A stretch of 64,000 bases of DNA, taken from Prevotella sp. GTDB taxonomy: Bacteria > Bacteroidota > Bacteroidia > Bacteroidales > Bacteroidaceae. The notes under the pieces are model-generated. The model worked only from the letters and a program-made list of their open reading frames with translations, searched no databases and was not told the DNA's origin. Each line of letters starts with the position of its first letter. The first letter of the stretch is position 1. The stretch is taken from contig JALCDQ010000006.1 in NCBI GenBank assembly GCA_022641735.1, forward strand, positions 1 through 64,000, read 5' to 3'. Below are positions 44,615 through 51,784 of this stretch, piece by piece. Made by a program: the position numbers and the translations under genes.

Positions 44615-47600
44615 TTAATTATTGCCTAAGACAATAAGTTTCTTAGCCTTGGAGACTTTCTTGCTGCCGTCAGAAGCTATCCGTACTCGATAAAGATACA
44701 CGCCTGTCTGAAGCCGATAACCGCTTTCGGTGGTAAGGTCCCACTCTACTGTGTAGGTATTAGATGTCGAAACGCCTGATTCTGAGTGTGTCCAAAGCCA
44801 GCGGCCACTGATATCAAAGACGTCAATATCTACATCCATATTGCTTCCGGTACGGTCGTGATTGATGATGAAAGTTGTGGTTGTGGTGGCAGGATTCGTC
44901 GTTACATCCACACTGAAAAGGTTAGGCTCAAGCCCTTTGACCACATTGAAGGTGAGCTCTGCTGTCGATGAATTATTCAAGATATCCCATGCACGGAACA
45001 AAAGTTTATGCGTTCCCGTAGTCAACTCCGGTATATCATAATAGGTGGAGCCACTGGTATAAGTGCCAAAATCATACTGGAAGTTGTCATTCAGCACATA
45101 AGTCTTGTTCATATCACCATCGATGATAAGCTCCAAGTTGTGCCCGATGCCATTTCCTGTTGCGTTAATGCCGTCCTCATCCTTCACTTGTGCCACGAAA
45201 TAAGGGGTTGAATTCACATTGCCTCCATTGACAAAGGAAGGCGAATTGAGGTAACAATAGATGGAAGGACCGATAGAATCGGTGTTCTCCAAACTGCTTC
45301 CACCCAACACAAAACCATCTTCTGCTCCATTTGCCTCTAAGGTATGCTCCTTATTCACTGCATAAATATTCATTAAACCACTGCCATTCGAGTAGCTGAT
45401 GTCCTTTGGAACGGCAAAAGAAAAGGCAAATTTACCCTTGCTGACGCTGTCAGAACCACTGAAAAGAGTCTTTGTTCGGTCATAATATTGGAAAGCCTCA
45501 TCAGCCTCAGTAGTATCATTTAACTTGCAGGTTATCAGTTCTTTAGCATCTCTCACGGTAGCTGTCATCACACCATTGAAGTCCTCTGCATTCTCAATAT
45601 GCCCTTTTATCTTTGCCACAGAGCCTGCCTTCAGTGCCACAAGAGCAGATGACGAGGTGGTGGAAATTCCGTTGATACTATCCACAACGACCTTCATCGT
45701 CGGCATTTTCAAGGCCACTGCCGGGTCTCCCAACAGTGAATATTGCAGTTTGTTAGTAGTCCTGTCCTGCCCGGTGGTTATCATCTCGTTTTTAGCCAAC
45801 CGTTGCGCCTCGCCCATGGTGGTAGGTTTTCCATCCGTAAAACTGAGTACATGACGAAGATAAGCCATGTTGATAAGCTTGTTGTAATTGGCATATACCG
45901 TGCGCGTAGTACCGAAGAAGGCGACAGAACCTCCCTTTTCATTGAGTACGGAAGCCTCTCCAATGGTGGCGGAAGTACCGTCAAACGGCATAATATCACA
46001 CGATGCGGTTATCCAAAGAGGAAGATTCGTGTTGCGGAAAGCCTCGAAATCCGCCAGTTTCAGCACTGCTTCATGCGAGATTTGGTCCTCGCGACCATGC
46101 CCGGCATAGTCCATGATAAGCGCTCCATTGGCTTGTTGCTGCTTAATAATGCTCGTTACCTCCGGATAAGTGTTGCCTGTAGCCGAAGAAACGCGCGTAT
46201 AAGAGTCCCACATCACTTTCTTAATCAGGTATCCGGGATGCAGGGATGCTATGTTTTCAGCGGCATCATTCACATCATCCATGTGCAGATTCTGATTGCC
46301 ATCATCACCCATAAACATCAAGGTGTTCTGCCATGCGCCGGCACTCTGATTGTTTACATAGTTGATAGTCTTATCGACCATAATCTTCGCCTCGGCTTCC
46401 GTGGTAACAGGGAATCGCCCTACAGCCACGTCGAGTTTATCGGAACTCTGCGGATTAGCGCCTTCACCGTCATCCAAAAGACAGAAAAAGCCGTCATCAA
46501 CATAGCAGGACACCTCATTGAAAGAGTTCTCACTCTCAAAACAAAGCAGATAATCATCCTTTGAAAGATTCTTGCAATCACTCGTAAGCATGCGGTTATC
46601 CCACACACAATCCCCTAAAAGCAAGAGGTATTTGGGCATGTCTGCCTCGCTGGAAGCCCTGTCATAGAGCATCTTCAGATACCGTCGGTAGGCATTAGCA
46701 TCAGGAGTGCCACTGGAGAACTCGTTGAAAAGCTCGTCAGAAGGCACTATTTTCACGCGCAAAGAGTCGTGTTGCTCATGGAAAGTCTTCAATCTTTGCG
46801 CCTGTGCAAGCAGTTTCTGAGAGGTCGGAATGATGATAACCATATCTGCAGCACCATCGGCATGGTGGTCCTGATTGGTTATATTATAGACATACTCTGG
46901 TGTTGAGAAGACTCCGGAGTTAAGATTAGGGGCGTCGGCAGGCTTTTCCGTGGTGAAAGCAATGTAATCCAAGCGCACCGGACCACCTGATGTGGTGGTC
47001 ACACTGATAGTATTCTCGGCCTTAAGATTCGTTACTGAATAGGTCATCAAGGTCTCACTGCCCTTGTCATAGTCTTCAAGCGTGATGTACATCGAGCCCA
47101 ATGTCGTGCCATTCAATGCCACAGTGGCCCTGCTATTAGAGCCTGCCGTGAGGGCAATGGTCATTATTCCATCGGTAGCCGTACTTGGTGCGGCAAGCGT
47201 GTAATCATGAGTAACCCCGTTATTGATAGGGTCGTTCTCGAAGAGATTGCGCCCTCCATGATACCAAGCATAGTTGTCTACCTCATGCAGAGAATGATAA
47301 TCGTCGGCAGATGGATAGAAAGAGCTGAGAAAAGCCGTAGAGTCTATCGTCAAAGGAGTGGCATCGCTCTGCGTAAGGAAATAACAACCCACATCCGAAT
47401 AAGGGTTGCGCGTGCGCTCAGTAGCAGTTTTACTGCTCCAACTCACCGGTCCTTGCGCATGGAAAAGACGCTTTCCATTGACCGTGCAAGTGGGTATTTC
47501 CTTCAAATCATCCTCGTTTTCAAGGTCTGTGGCAGTGAGCGTTTCATTCTGTAAAGCCCCTCCATAGCCATAGATTTTAACCTTACTGAGGTCGCTGAAA

Positions 47601-48151
47601 CCGGCCTTTCGAATGAGCGCATCTGTCAGTTGATAGACTCCGGAACGGCTTACGCTTATCTTTGCCCAGTTTCCCGATGCCAAAACGGAATGCTCCGCAT
47701 AGCGTCCGGAAACACCGGAGCGCGTGGCAGCAATGGCTCTGCGCACGGCTCGCTTTTGTGGTTTTGCCTGTACATCAAGCATAAAACTGACAAGCGTACG
47801 GAACTTTTTATCCCTGAAAACTAAGGGACAGAAGGATATTTCGAGATAGCCTTTCTTGCGGCTGACCGCTATCTGCTGCCTGATAATTGGCAAAGCAGGG
47901 AGCTCGGCATTGTTGATGGCCTTATATTTAGCAATATCCGATGCCGACATATCAATGAAATCGGGATAGGAAATACTGACGGTATAGAGGGAATCGGCAT
48001 AGTTTTCACCTAAAGGGAGTGAATAGGTGAATTGCGGCAACAAAGAGTCTATCCTGACTTCTTGCGCTGTCAGGTTGAAGAATCGCTGTGCCTGCACGTT
48101 CAGCAAGCCACAAAGCAATATCGCCAAAATAATAAATCCCTTCTTGTTCAT
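44615..48151 (-). CDS. porU: Type IX secretion C-terminal signal peptidase PorU
   Basis: A 1178-residue surface protease of the gingipain (C25) clan. PorU removes the sorting domain of secreted cargo and transfers the cargo to its membrane anchor. A signal peptide covers 1-21. The catalytic domain holds H685 in MDYAGHGRED and C718 in ITASCDIMPFDG, the C25 His-Cys pair. Residues about 1080-1178 form PorU's own C-terminal domain (NPATTTTTFIINH, DVFDISGRWLW, GVYLYRVRI, KKLIVLGNN). The gene starts 4 bp inside the end of the FAH-family gene and precedes porV. Confidence 0.95.
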   Translation of the reverse strand: MNKKGFIILAILLCGLLNVQAQRFFNLTAQEVRIDSLLPQFTYSLPLGENYADSLYTVSISYPDFIDMSASDIAKYKAINNAELPALPIIRQQIAVSRKKGYLEISFCPLVFRDKKFRTLVSFMLDVQAKPQKRAVRRAIAATRSGVSGRYAEHSVLASGNWAKISVSRSGVYQLTDALIRKAGFSDLSKVKIYGYGGALQNETLTATDLENEDDLKEIPTCTVNGKRLFHAQGPVSWSSKTATERTRNPYSDVGCYFLTQSDATPLTIDSTAFLSSFYPSADDYHSLHEVDNYAWYHGGRNLFENDPINNGVTHDYTLAAPSTATDGIMTIALTAGSNSRATVALNGTTLGSMYITLEDYDKGSETLMTYSVTNLKAENTISVTTTSGGPVRLDYIAFTTEKPADAPNLNSGVFSTPEYVYNITNQDHHADGAADMVIIIPTSQKLLAQAQRLKTFHEQHDSLRVKIVPSDELFNEFSSGTPDANAYRRYLKMLYDRASSEADMPKYLLLLGDCVWDNRMLTSDCKNLSKDDYLLCFESENSFNEVSCYVDDGFFCLLDDGEGANPQSSDKLDVAVGRFPVTTEAEAKIMVDKTINYVNNQSAGAWQNTLMFMGDDGNQNLHMDDVNDAAENIASLHPGYLIKKVMWDSYTRVSSATGNTYPEVTSIIKQQQANGALIMDYAGHGREDQISHEAVLKLADFEAFRNTNLPLWITASCDIMPFDGTSATIGEASVLNEKGGSVAFFGTTRTVYANYNKLINMAYLRHVLSFTDGKPTTMGEAQRLAKNEMITTGQDRTTNKLQYSLLGDPAVALKMPTMKVVVDSINGISTTSSSALVALKAGSVAKIKGHIENAEDFNGVMTATVRDAKELITCKLNDTTEADEAFQYYDRTKTLFSGSDSVSKGKFAFSFAVPKDISYSNGSGLMNIYAVNKEHTLEANGAEDGFVLGGSSLENTDSIGPSIYCYLNSPSFVNGGNVNSTPYFVAQVKDEDGINATGNGIGHNLELIIDGDMNKTYVLNDNFQYDFGTYTSGSTYYDIPELTTGTHKLLFRAWDILNNSSTAELTFNVVKGLEPNLFSVDVTTNPATTTTTFIINHDRTGSNMDVDIDVFDISGRWLWTHSESGVSTSNTYTVEWDLTTESGYRLQTGVYLYRVRIASDGSKKVSKAKKLIVLGNN

Positions 48152-48765
48152 TTACAATTCATTTCCAAGACCTTACGTTCTTCGAGCCATCCCTGCAGTT
48201 TATCGTCGATGTGAACAGGACCTACACCCGCAGGAGTGCCTGTATATAGGATGTCGCCCGTCTTCAAAGTGAAGAACTTACTGATGTAAGCTATCAGCTC
48301 ATCCACCTTAAAGAGCATGTCGCTCGTACATCCTTCCTGCACCGTAGAGCCGTTAATATCAAGGTGAAAACGGAGGTTTTGGATGTCCAGAAACTTCTCT
48401 TTATCCACCCATTCACCGATGGCGGCACTGCCGTCAAACCCTTTGCAGAGTTCCCAAGGTTGGCCTGCGGCGCGCAGTTTAACCTGCAATTCCCGCGCTG
48501 TGAAGTCTATTCCGAGCGTCACGGCATCGTAGTAACGATGGGCAAACTTCACCGGAATCGACTTACCCAACCGACATATCCTCACCACAAGTTCAGCCTC
48601 ATAGTCGATACGGCCCATAAAATCGGGCACGAAAAACGGCTTTCGGTCCTTGAGCAAAGCAGAGTCGGCCTTGGTGAAAATCACCGGTTGCTCTGGTTTA
48701 TATAACGTTCCTTCCAGCTCTTTATTGTGCTGAAGGTAATTCATGCCCACTGCAAATATTTTCAT
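48148..48765 (-). CDS. Fumarylacetoacetate hydrolase family protein
   Basis: A 205-residue FAH-family enzyme. It begins MKIFAVGMNYLQHNKEL, then DYEAELVVRICRLGK (metal-binding Glu residues), GIDFTARELQ, and the C-terminal GDILYTGTPAGVGPV. Small FAH proteins act as acylpyruvate hydrolases or oxaloacetate decarboxylases; the substrate is not clear. It leads the porU-porV-ispF operon and overlaps porU by 4 bp. No functional link to secretion is evident. Confidence 0.9.
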   Translation of the reverse strand: MKIFAVGMNYLQHNKELEGTLYKPEQPVIFTKADSALLKDRKPFFVPDFMGRIDYEAELVVRICRLGKSIPVKFAHRYYDAVTLGIDFTARELQVKLRAAGQPWELCKGFDGSAAIGEWVDKEKFLDIQNLRFHLDINGSTVQEGCTSDMLFKVDELIAYISKFFTLKTGDILYTGTPAGVGPVHIDDKLQGWLEERKVLEMNCK

Positions 48766-48785
48766 TTGTCGTCGTTATTTTGCAA

Positions 48786-48793
48786 CAAAGATA
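48786..48793 (-). promoter_or_regulatory. Promoter -7 box of the FAH-porU-porV-ispF operon
   Basis: The minus strand reads TATCTTTG, 21 bp before the FAH-family start. Confidence 0.75.
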
Positions 48794-48914
48794 CATAATT
48801 TTTCGTAAATTCCAACTTTCCACATAGGCATTTATGAAAAAATCCATCGCAAAGGCTCTTTTCTTATTTGTTTTCAGATAGTCTTCTGCTATCTTGAAGA
48901 TGATTGCTTCGCAA

Positions 48915-49043
48915 ACCCTTTACAGCAAAGGGCTGAGTAAATCAGGCTGTTTTACTCGATAAATCAGGCTGATTCACACTATAAAACAGGCTGATTTACT
49001 CAGCAAGTAACGGTCTTTTACTTTGTAAGTAATCATTCATCAC
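48915..49043. repeat. 22-bp palindromic array G (6 units)
   Basis: Units start at 48915, 48937, 48959, 48981, 49003 and 49025, all 22 bp apart. The first is ACCCTTTACAGCAAAGGGC, then three units with AAATCAG/CTGATTT-type arms such as ATAAAACAGGCTGATTTAC. It is a close copy of array D. The rest of the 320-bp gap holds only the promoter above. Confidence 0.87.
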
Positions 49044-49085
49044 CAACTGATTGATGGTTTTCTGCCCACCAATCAGTTGTTTTCT

Positions 49086-50423
49086 TTAGGCAAAAAGGTC
49101 GTTCAACGCCTCCGCAATGGTAGGATGCGTGAAGATTTGCGACTGAATATAAGAGGCCGGAATATCGTTGTCCATCGCCATCTTGATGAGGTTTATCAGC
49201 TCATGCGACTCTGCACAGAAGAGCGTAACGCCAAGAATACGGTCGGTTTTGGCATCGATGACCGCCTTCATGAGCCCGTCAGTCTGCCCCAAAACCTTTG
49301 CTTTAGGCACTGCGGTGGGCATCAGTTTCTTCACAATCACATCCTTTTGGGCCTTCAAAGCTTGCGTTTCGGTCATGCCGATATGGGCAAGTGGCGGATA
49401 AGTGAACACTGCCGTGGGGATGACCTGCCGGTCCTGACGCTGGCGATGACCGTCGCCGAAGAGCTGACTGCTCACGATGCGGAAGTCATCCAGCGAGATA
49501 TAGGTGAACTGAGGACTACCCGCCACGTCGCCCATAGCCCATATCTGCGTGGCTGCAAGCAGATGGTCGTCCGTCACAATGAAGCCGCGCGCATCCGTCT
49601 TGACGCCTGCCTTCTCCAGATTCAGTCCTGCCGTATTAGGCCGACGGCCAATGCCCACGAGCACGGCATCCGCCTTGAAGTCGCCTTCCGATGTCACCAC
49701 GAGGGTGTCTTCCTCATTTTCCACGAAGCGTTCAGTCTTCGCATTAAGCACGATTTTGATGCCTTTTGAGGTCATCACACGCATCATTTCCTCGGCTATA
49801 TCTCGGTCTTCACGCGCAAGGAAAGTGTCGCCAGCCTCCAAAATTGTGATTTCGCTACCGAAAGCCCGATACATAGAGGCGAACTCCAAAGAGATGTAAC
49901 CCCCGCCGACAATGACCACCCGCTTGGGAAGGAACGGCAGAGAGAGGAATCCGGTGCTGTCGTAGATGCGCTTGCCATCGGCTCCCGGTACGTTGATGCG
50001 CACCGGCAGAGTGCCCGTATTGATGAAGATGCGCTCGGCCTCAACCTCATATTCGGCAGCAGAAGACGTCAGATGAACGCTGTGAGGGCCTGCGAAAGCC
50101 GCCTCGGCATTGATGATGCGCACGTTATCAAGCCCATCCAACTTATTGAAATTAGCGTTCCGTAGAGCCTCCACGAGTTTCTTCTTCGTGGCCATCGCTT
50201 GCTCAAAAGCCACCTCATCAGCAATGCCGCAAGGCCTTCTCTCGCCTTCCACCAACAGCTTTTTTGAGGGTATGCACCCGATATTGATGCAAGTGCCACC
50301 ATACATGGTATTGTCTTTTTCGGCCAAAATCACTTGTTCACCATGCTTTGCAAGTGTTGCAGCGAGGGTCTTGCCTGCTTTTCCGAAGCCAATCACTAAG
50401 TTTTGGGTTGTCAGTTTTTCCAT
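49086..50423 (-). CDS. RclA-like FAD-dependent disulfide oxidoreductase
   Basis: A 445-residue flavoenzyme of the lipoamide dehydrogenase/mercuric reductase group. It has the FAD motif LVIGFGKAGKTLA, the redox-active pair C45-x4-C50 in GGTCINIGCIPSKK, the NAD(P) motif VVIVGGGYISLEFA, the second FAD contact WAMGDVAG, and the dimer-interface FTHPTIAEALNDLF. Dihydrolipoamide complexes are not encoded nearby. The closest described type is RclA, which protects against reactive chlorine and copper stress; this name is by resemblance only. Confidence 0.85.
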   Translation of the reverse strand: MEKLTTQNLVIGFGKAGKTLAATLAKHGEQVILAEKDNTMYGGTCINIGCIPSKKLLVEGERRPCGIADEVAFEQAMATKKKLVEALRNANFNKLDGLDNVRIINAEAAFAGPHSVHLTSSAAEYEVEAERIFINTGTLPVRINVPGADGKRIYDSTGFLSLPFLPKRVVIVGGGYISLEFASMYRAFGSEITILEAGDTFLAREDRDIAEEMMRVMTSKGIKIVLNAKTERFVENEEDTLVVTSEGDFKADAVLVGIGRRPNTAGLNLEKAGVKTDARGFIVTDDHLLAATQIWAMGDVAGSPQFTYISLDDFRIVSSQLFGDGHRQRQDRQVIPTAVFTYPPLAHIGMTETQALKAQKDVIVKKLMPTAVPKAKVLGQTDGLMKAVIDAKTDRILGVTLFCAESHELINLIKMAMDNDIPASYIQSQIFTHPTIAEALNDLFA

Positions 50424-50445
50424 AATTGTCGGTTATTTGTTTGTG

Positions 50446-50453
50446 CAAAGATA
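50446..50453 (-). promoter_or_regulatory. Promoter -7 box of the RclA-like gene
   Basis: The minus strand reads TATCTTTG, 23 bp before the start codon. Confidence 0.7.
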
Positions 50454-50585
50454 AGTAATATATTTCTATCTATCAAATATTTTTGTAATTATTACAATTT
50501 ACAAGGTTTTCTTATGGAAAAGGAGAAACGGCCTTTCCGGCAGTCGATTTCTGCTAAAAGACTTGTGGAAAACGAGAATTTAACG

Positions 50586-50593
50586 TAATTTTG
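50586..50593 (+). promoter_or_regulatory. Promoter -7 box of the ECF operon
   Basis: TAATTTTG matches TAnnTTTG, about 57 bp before the sigma factor start. It implies that the primary sigma factor transcribes this operon at least in part. Confidence 0.55.
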
Positions 50594-50649
50594 TCCGTTG
50601 AAAGGTTAGCGATTTGATGACCTTTGCGGTCTTATGAATAAAAACAACG

Positions 50650-51144
50650 ATGGACAAACTTCAATTGGAGGCTCTTTTCCGACAACATTATAGCAAGATG
50701 TATGCTATGGCGAGGACCATCCTATACGATGAACAGGACAGCAAAGATGCCGTTAGTGACGTCTTCGAGCACCTGCTTTCCGCGGAGGACAGCCATCTGC
50801 CGGCAGCCTTTGAGCCTTATCTGCTCATCAGCGTGCGCAACAGTTGCCTGAAGAAAATCCATCAGAAGGAGGCGCGGCAACGGCGGGAAAAACTCTACCA
50901 AGAGGGCATCAGCCTTGCCAACAATACGCTCGAAGCGGATGAAAAACGTTTGCAGACAGTCCTGAAGTTCGCTCATCAGCAGTTATCTTCCCAAGAATTG
51001 ACCATCTTCAAGATGCGTTTTATGGGCGAAATGACCTATCCGGAGATAGCTGAAGAACTTGGAATCAGCCGTGTAGCGGTGTGGAAACACCTCGCACATC
51101 TTACTTCCTTATTGAAAGAATTCATTAAAACCGCAAAGATATGA
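50650..51144 (+). CDS. ECF-type RNA polymerase sigma factor
   Basis: A 164-residue sigma-70 family factor of the Bacteroidetes ECF group. Region 2 is residues about 5-70 (LEALFRQHYSKMYAMARTILYDEQDSKDAVSDVFEHL) and region 4 about 105-160 (TYPEIAEELGISRVAVWKHLAHLTSLL). It overlaps the anti-sigma gene by 4 bp and heads a sigma / anti-sigma / TonB receptor operon, the usual cell-surface signalling layout, so it should respond to a ligand at the receptor. Confidence 0.95.
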   Translation: MDKLQLEALFRQHYSKMYAMARTILYDEQDSKDAVSDVFEHLLSAEDSHLPAAFEPYLLISVRNSCLKKIHQKEARQRREKLYQEGISLANNTLEADEKRLQTVLKFAHQQLSSQELTIFKMRFMGEMTYPEIAEELGISRVAVWKHLAHLTSLLKEFIKTAKI

Positions 51145-51776
51145 CTAACAACAATGACCCTAAAAAACCATTAGAAGAGGCTCTCAAGCATCTGAATGAC
51201 TATTCGGATGCTGATTTGGAGGCACTTCTGAAAGACGAGAATGCCGACGAAATGGCACTTCTGAAACGGGCTCTGACGGCTGAGGAACAGGCTGAAAGCA
51301 AGGCCGATACCAACAAGGAATGGCTGGCTTTTGAGCAAAAGCACATCGCTCATCAGCGTCCTGCATGGCTAAAGGTGGCCGCTATCTTCTTGGGCATCGT
51401 ACTTGTGGGTAGTTTCGCTTTCGCTGCTATCAAAGGTCTAGGTCTTTTGCAACAGCAGAAAACGGGGAAAGAGATAGCTCAAAAGGTGGAAAAAACCGAA
51501 AAACAAACTGCTGAAAAACTACCGAAAGACACGCTGAAAGTGCTCTCGAAAGGGGCGGAAAACATCCATTTCGACAATGTGGAATTACAGCAGATACTCT
51601 CGCAAATGGCTCTATATTATAAGGTGAAGGTCGTTTATGCCAATGAAGAGGTAAAACACGTGCGCCTCTTCTTTGAATGGAACCAGGCAATCAGCCTCGA
51701 TGAGAACATCAGTGTGCTGAATGGTTTCCAGAAAATCAGCATTTCCCGCAACGATAACACCATCACCATAGAATAA
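51141..51776 (+). CDS. Short FecR-type anti-sigma factor without FecR domain
   Basis: A 211-residue membrane protein. The N-terminal ~75 residues are acidic and helical and probably hold the sigma factor; residues about 76-97 form one membrane helix (LKVAAIFLGIVLVGSFAFAA). The periplasmic part ends in an STN-like fold (HFDNVELQQILSQMALYYKVKVVY...ENISVLNGFQKISISRNDNTITIE) seen at the C-terminus of FecR relatives (DUF4974). The central FecR domain is missing, so the protein is about 100 residues shorter than usual. It overlaps the sigma gene by 4 bp and precedes the receptor gene by 8 bp. Confidence 0.82.
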   Translation: MTNNNDPKKPLEEALKHLNDYSDADLEALLKDENADEMALLKRALTAEEQAESKADTNKEWLAFEQKHIAHQRPAWLKVAAIFLGIVLVGSFAFAAIKGLGLLQQQKTGKEIAQKVEKTEKQTAEKLPKDTLKVLSKGAENIHFDNVELQQILSQMALYYKVKVVYANEEVKHVRLFFEWNQAISLDENISVLNGFQKISISRNDNTITIE

Positions 51777-51784
51777 AGAAAACC

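Noticed and set aside
49086..50423. Dihydrolipoamide dehydrogenase (lpd)
   Set aside because: No 2-oxoacid dehydrogenase subunits are nearby and the overall pattern is closer to RclA/mercuric reductase-like enzymes, although the HMA domain of mercuric reductases is absent.
50403..50588. 61-codon open frame before the ECF sigma factor
   Set aside because: It overlaps the start of the RclA-like gene on the other strand and the ECF promoter, and shows no protein-like features.
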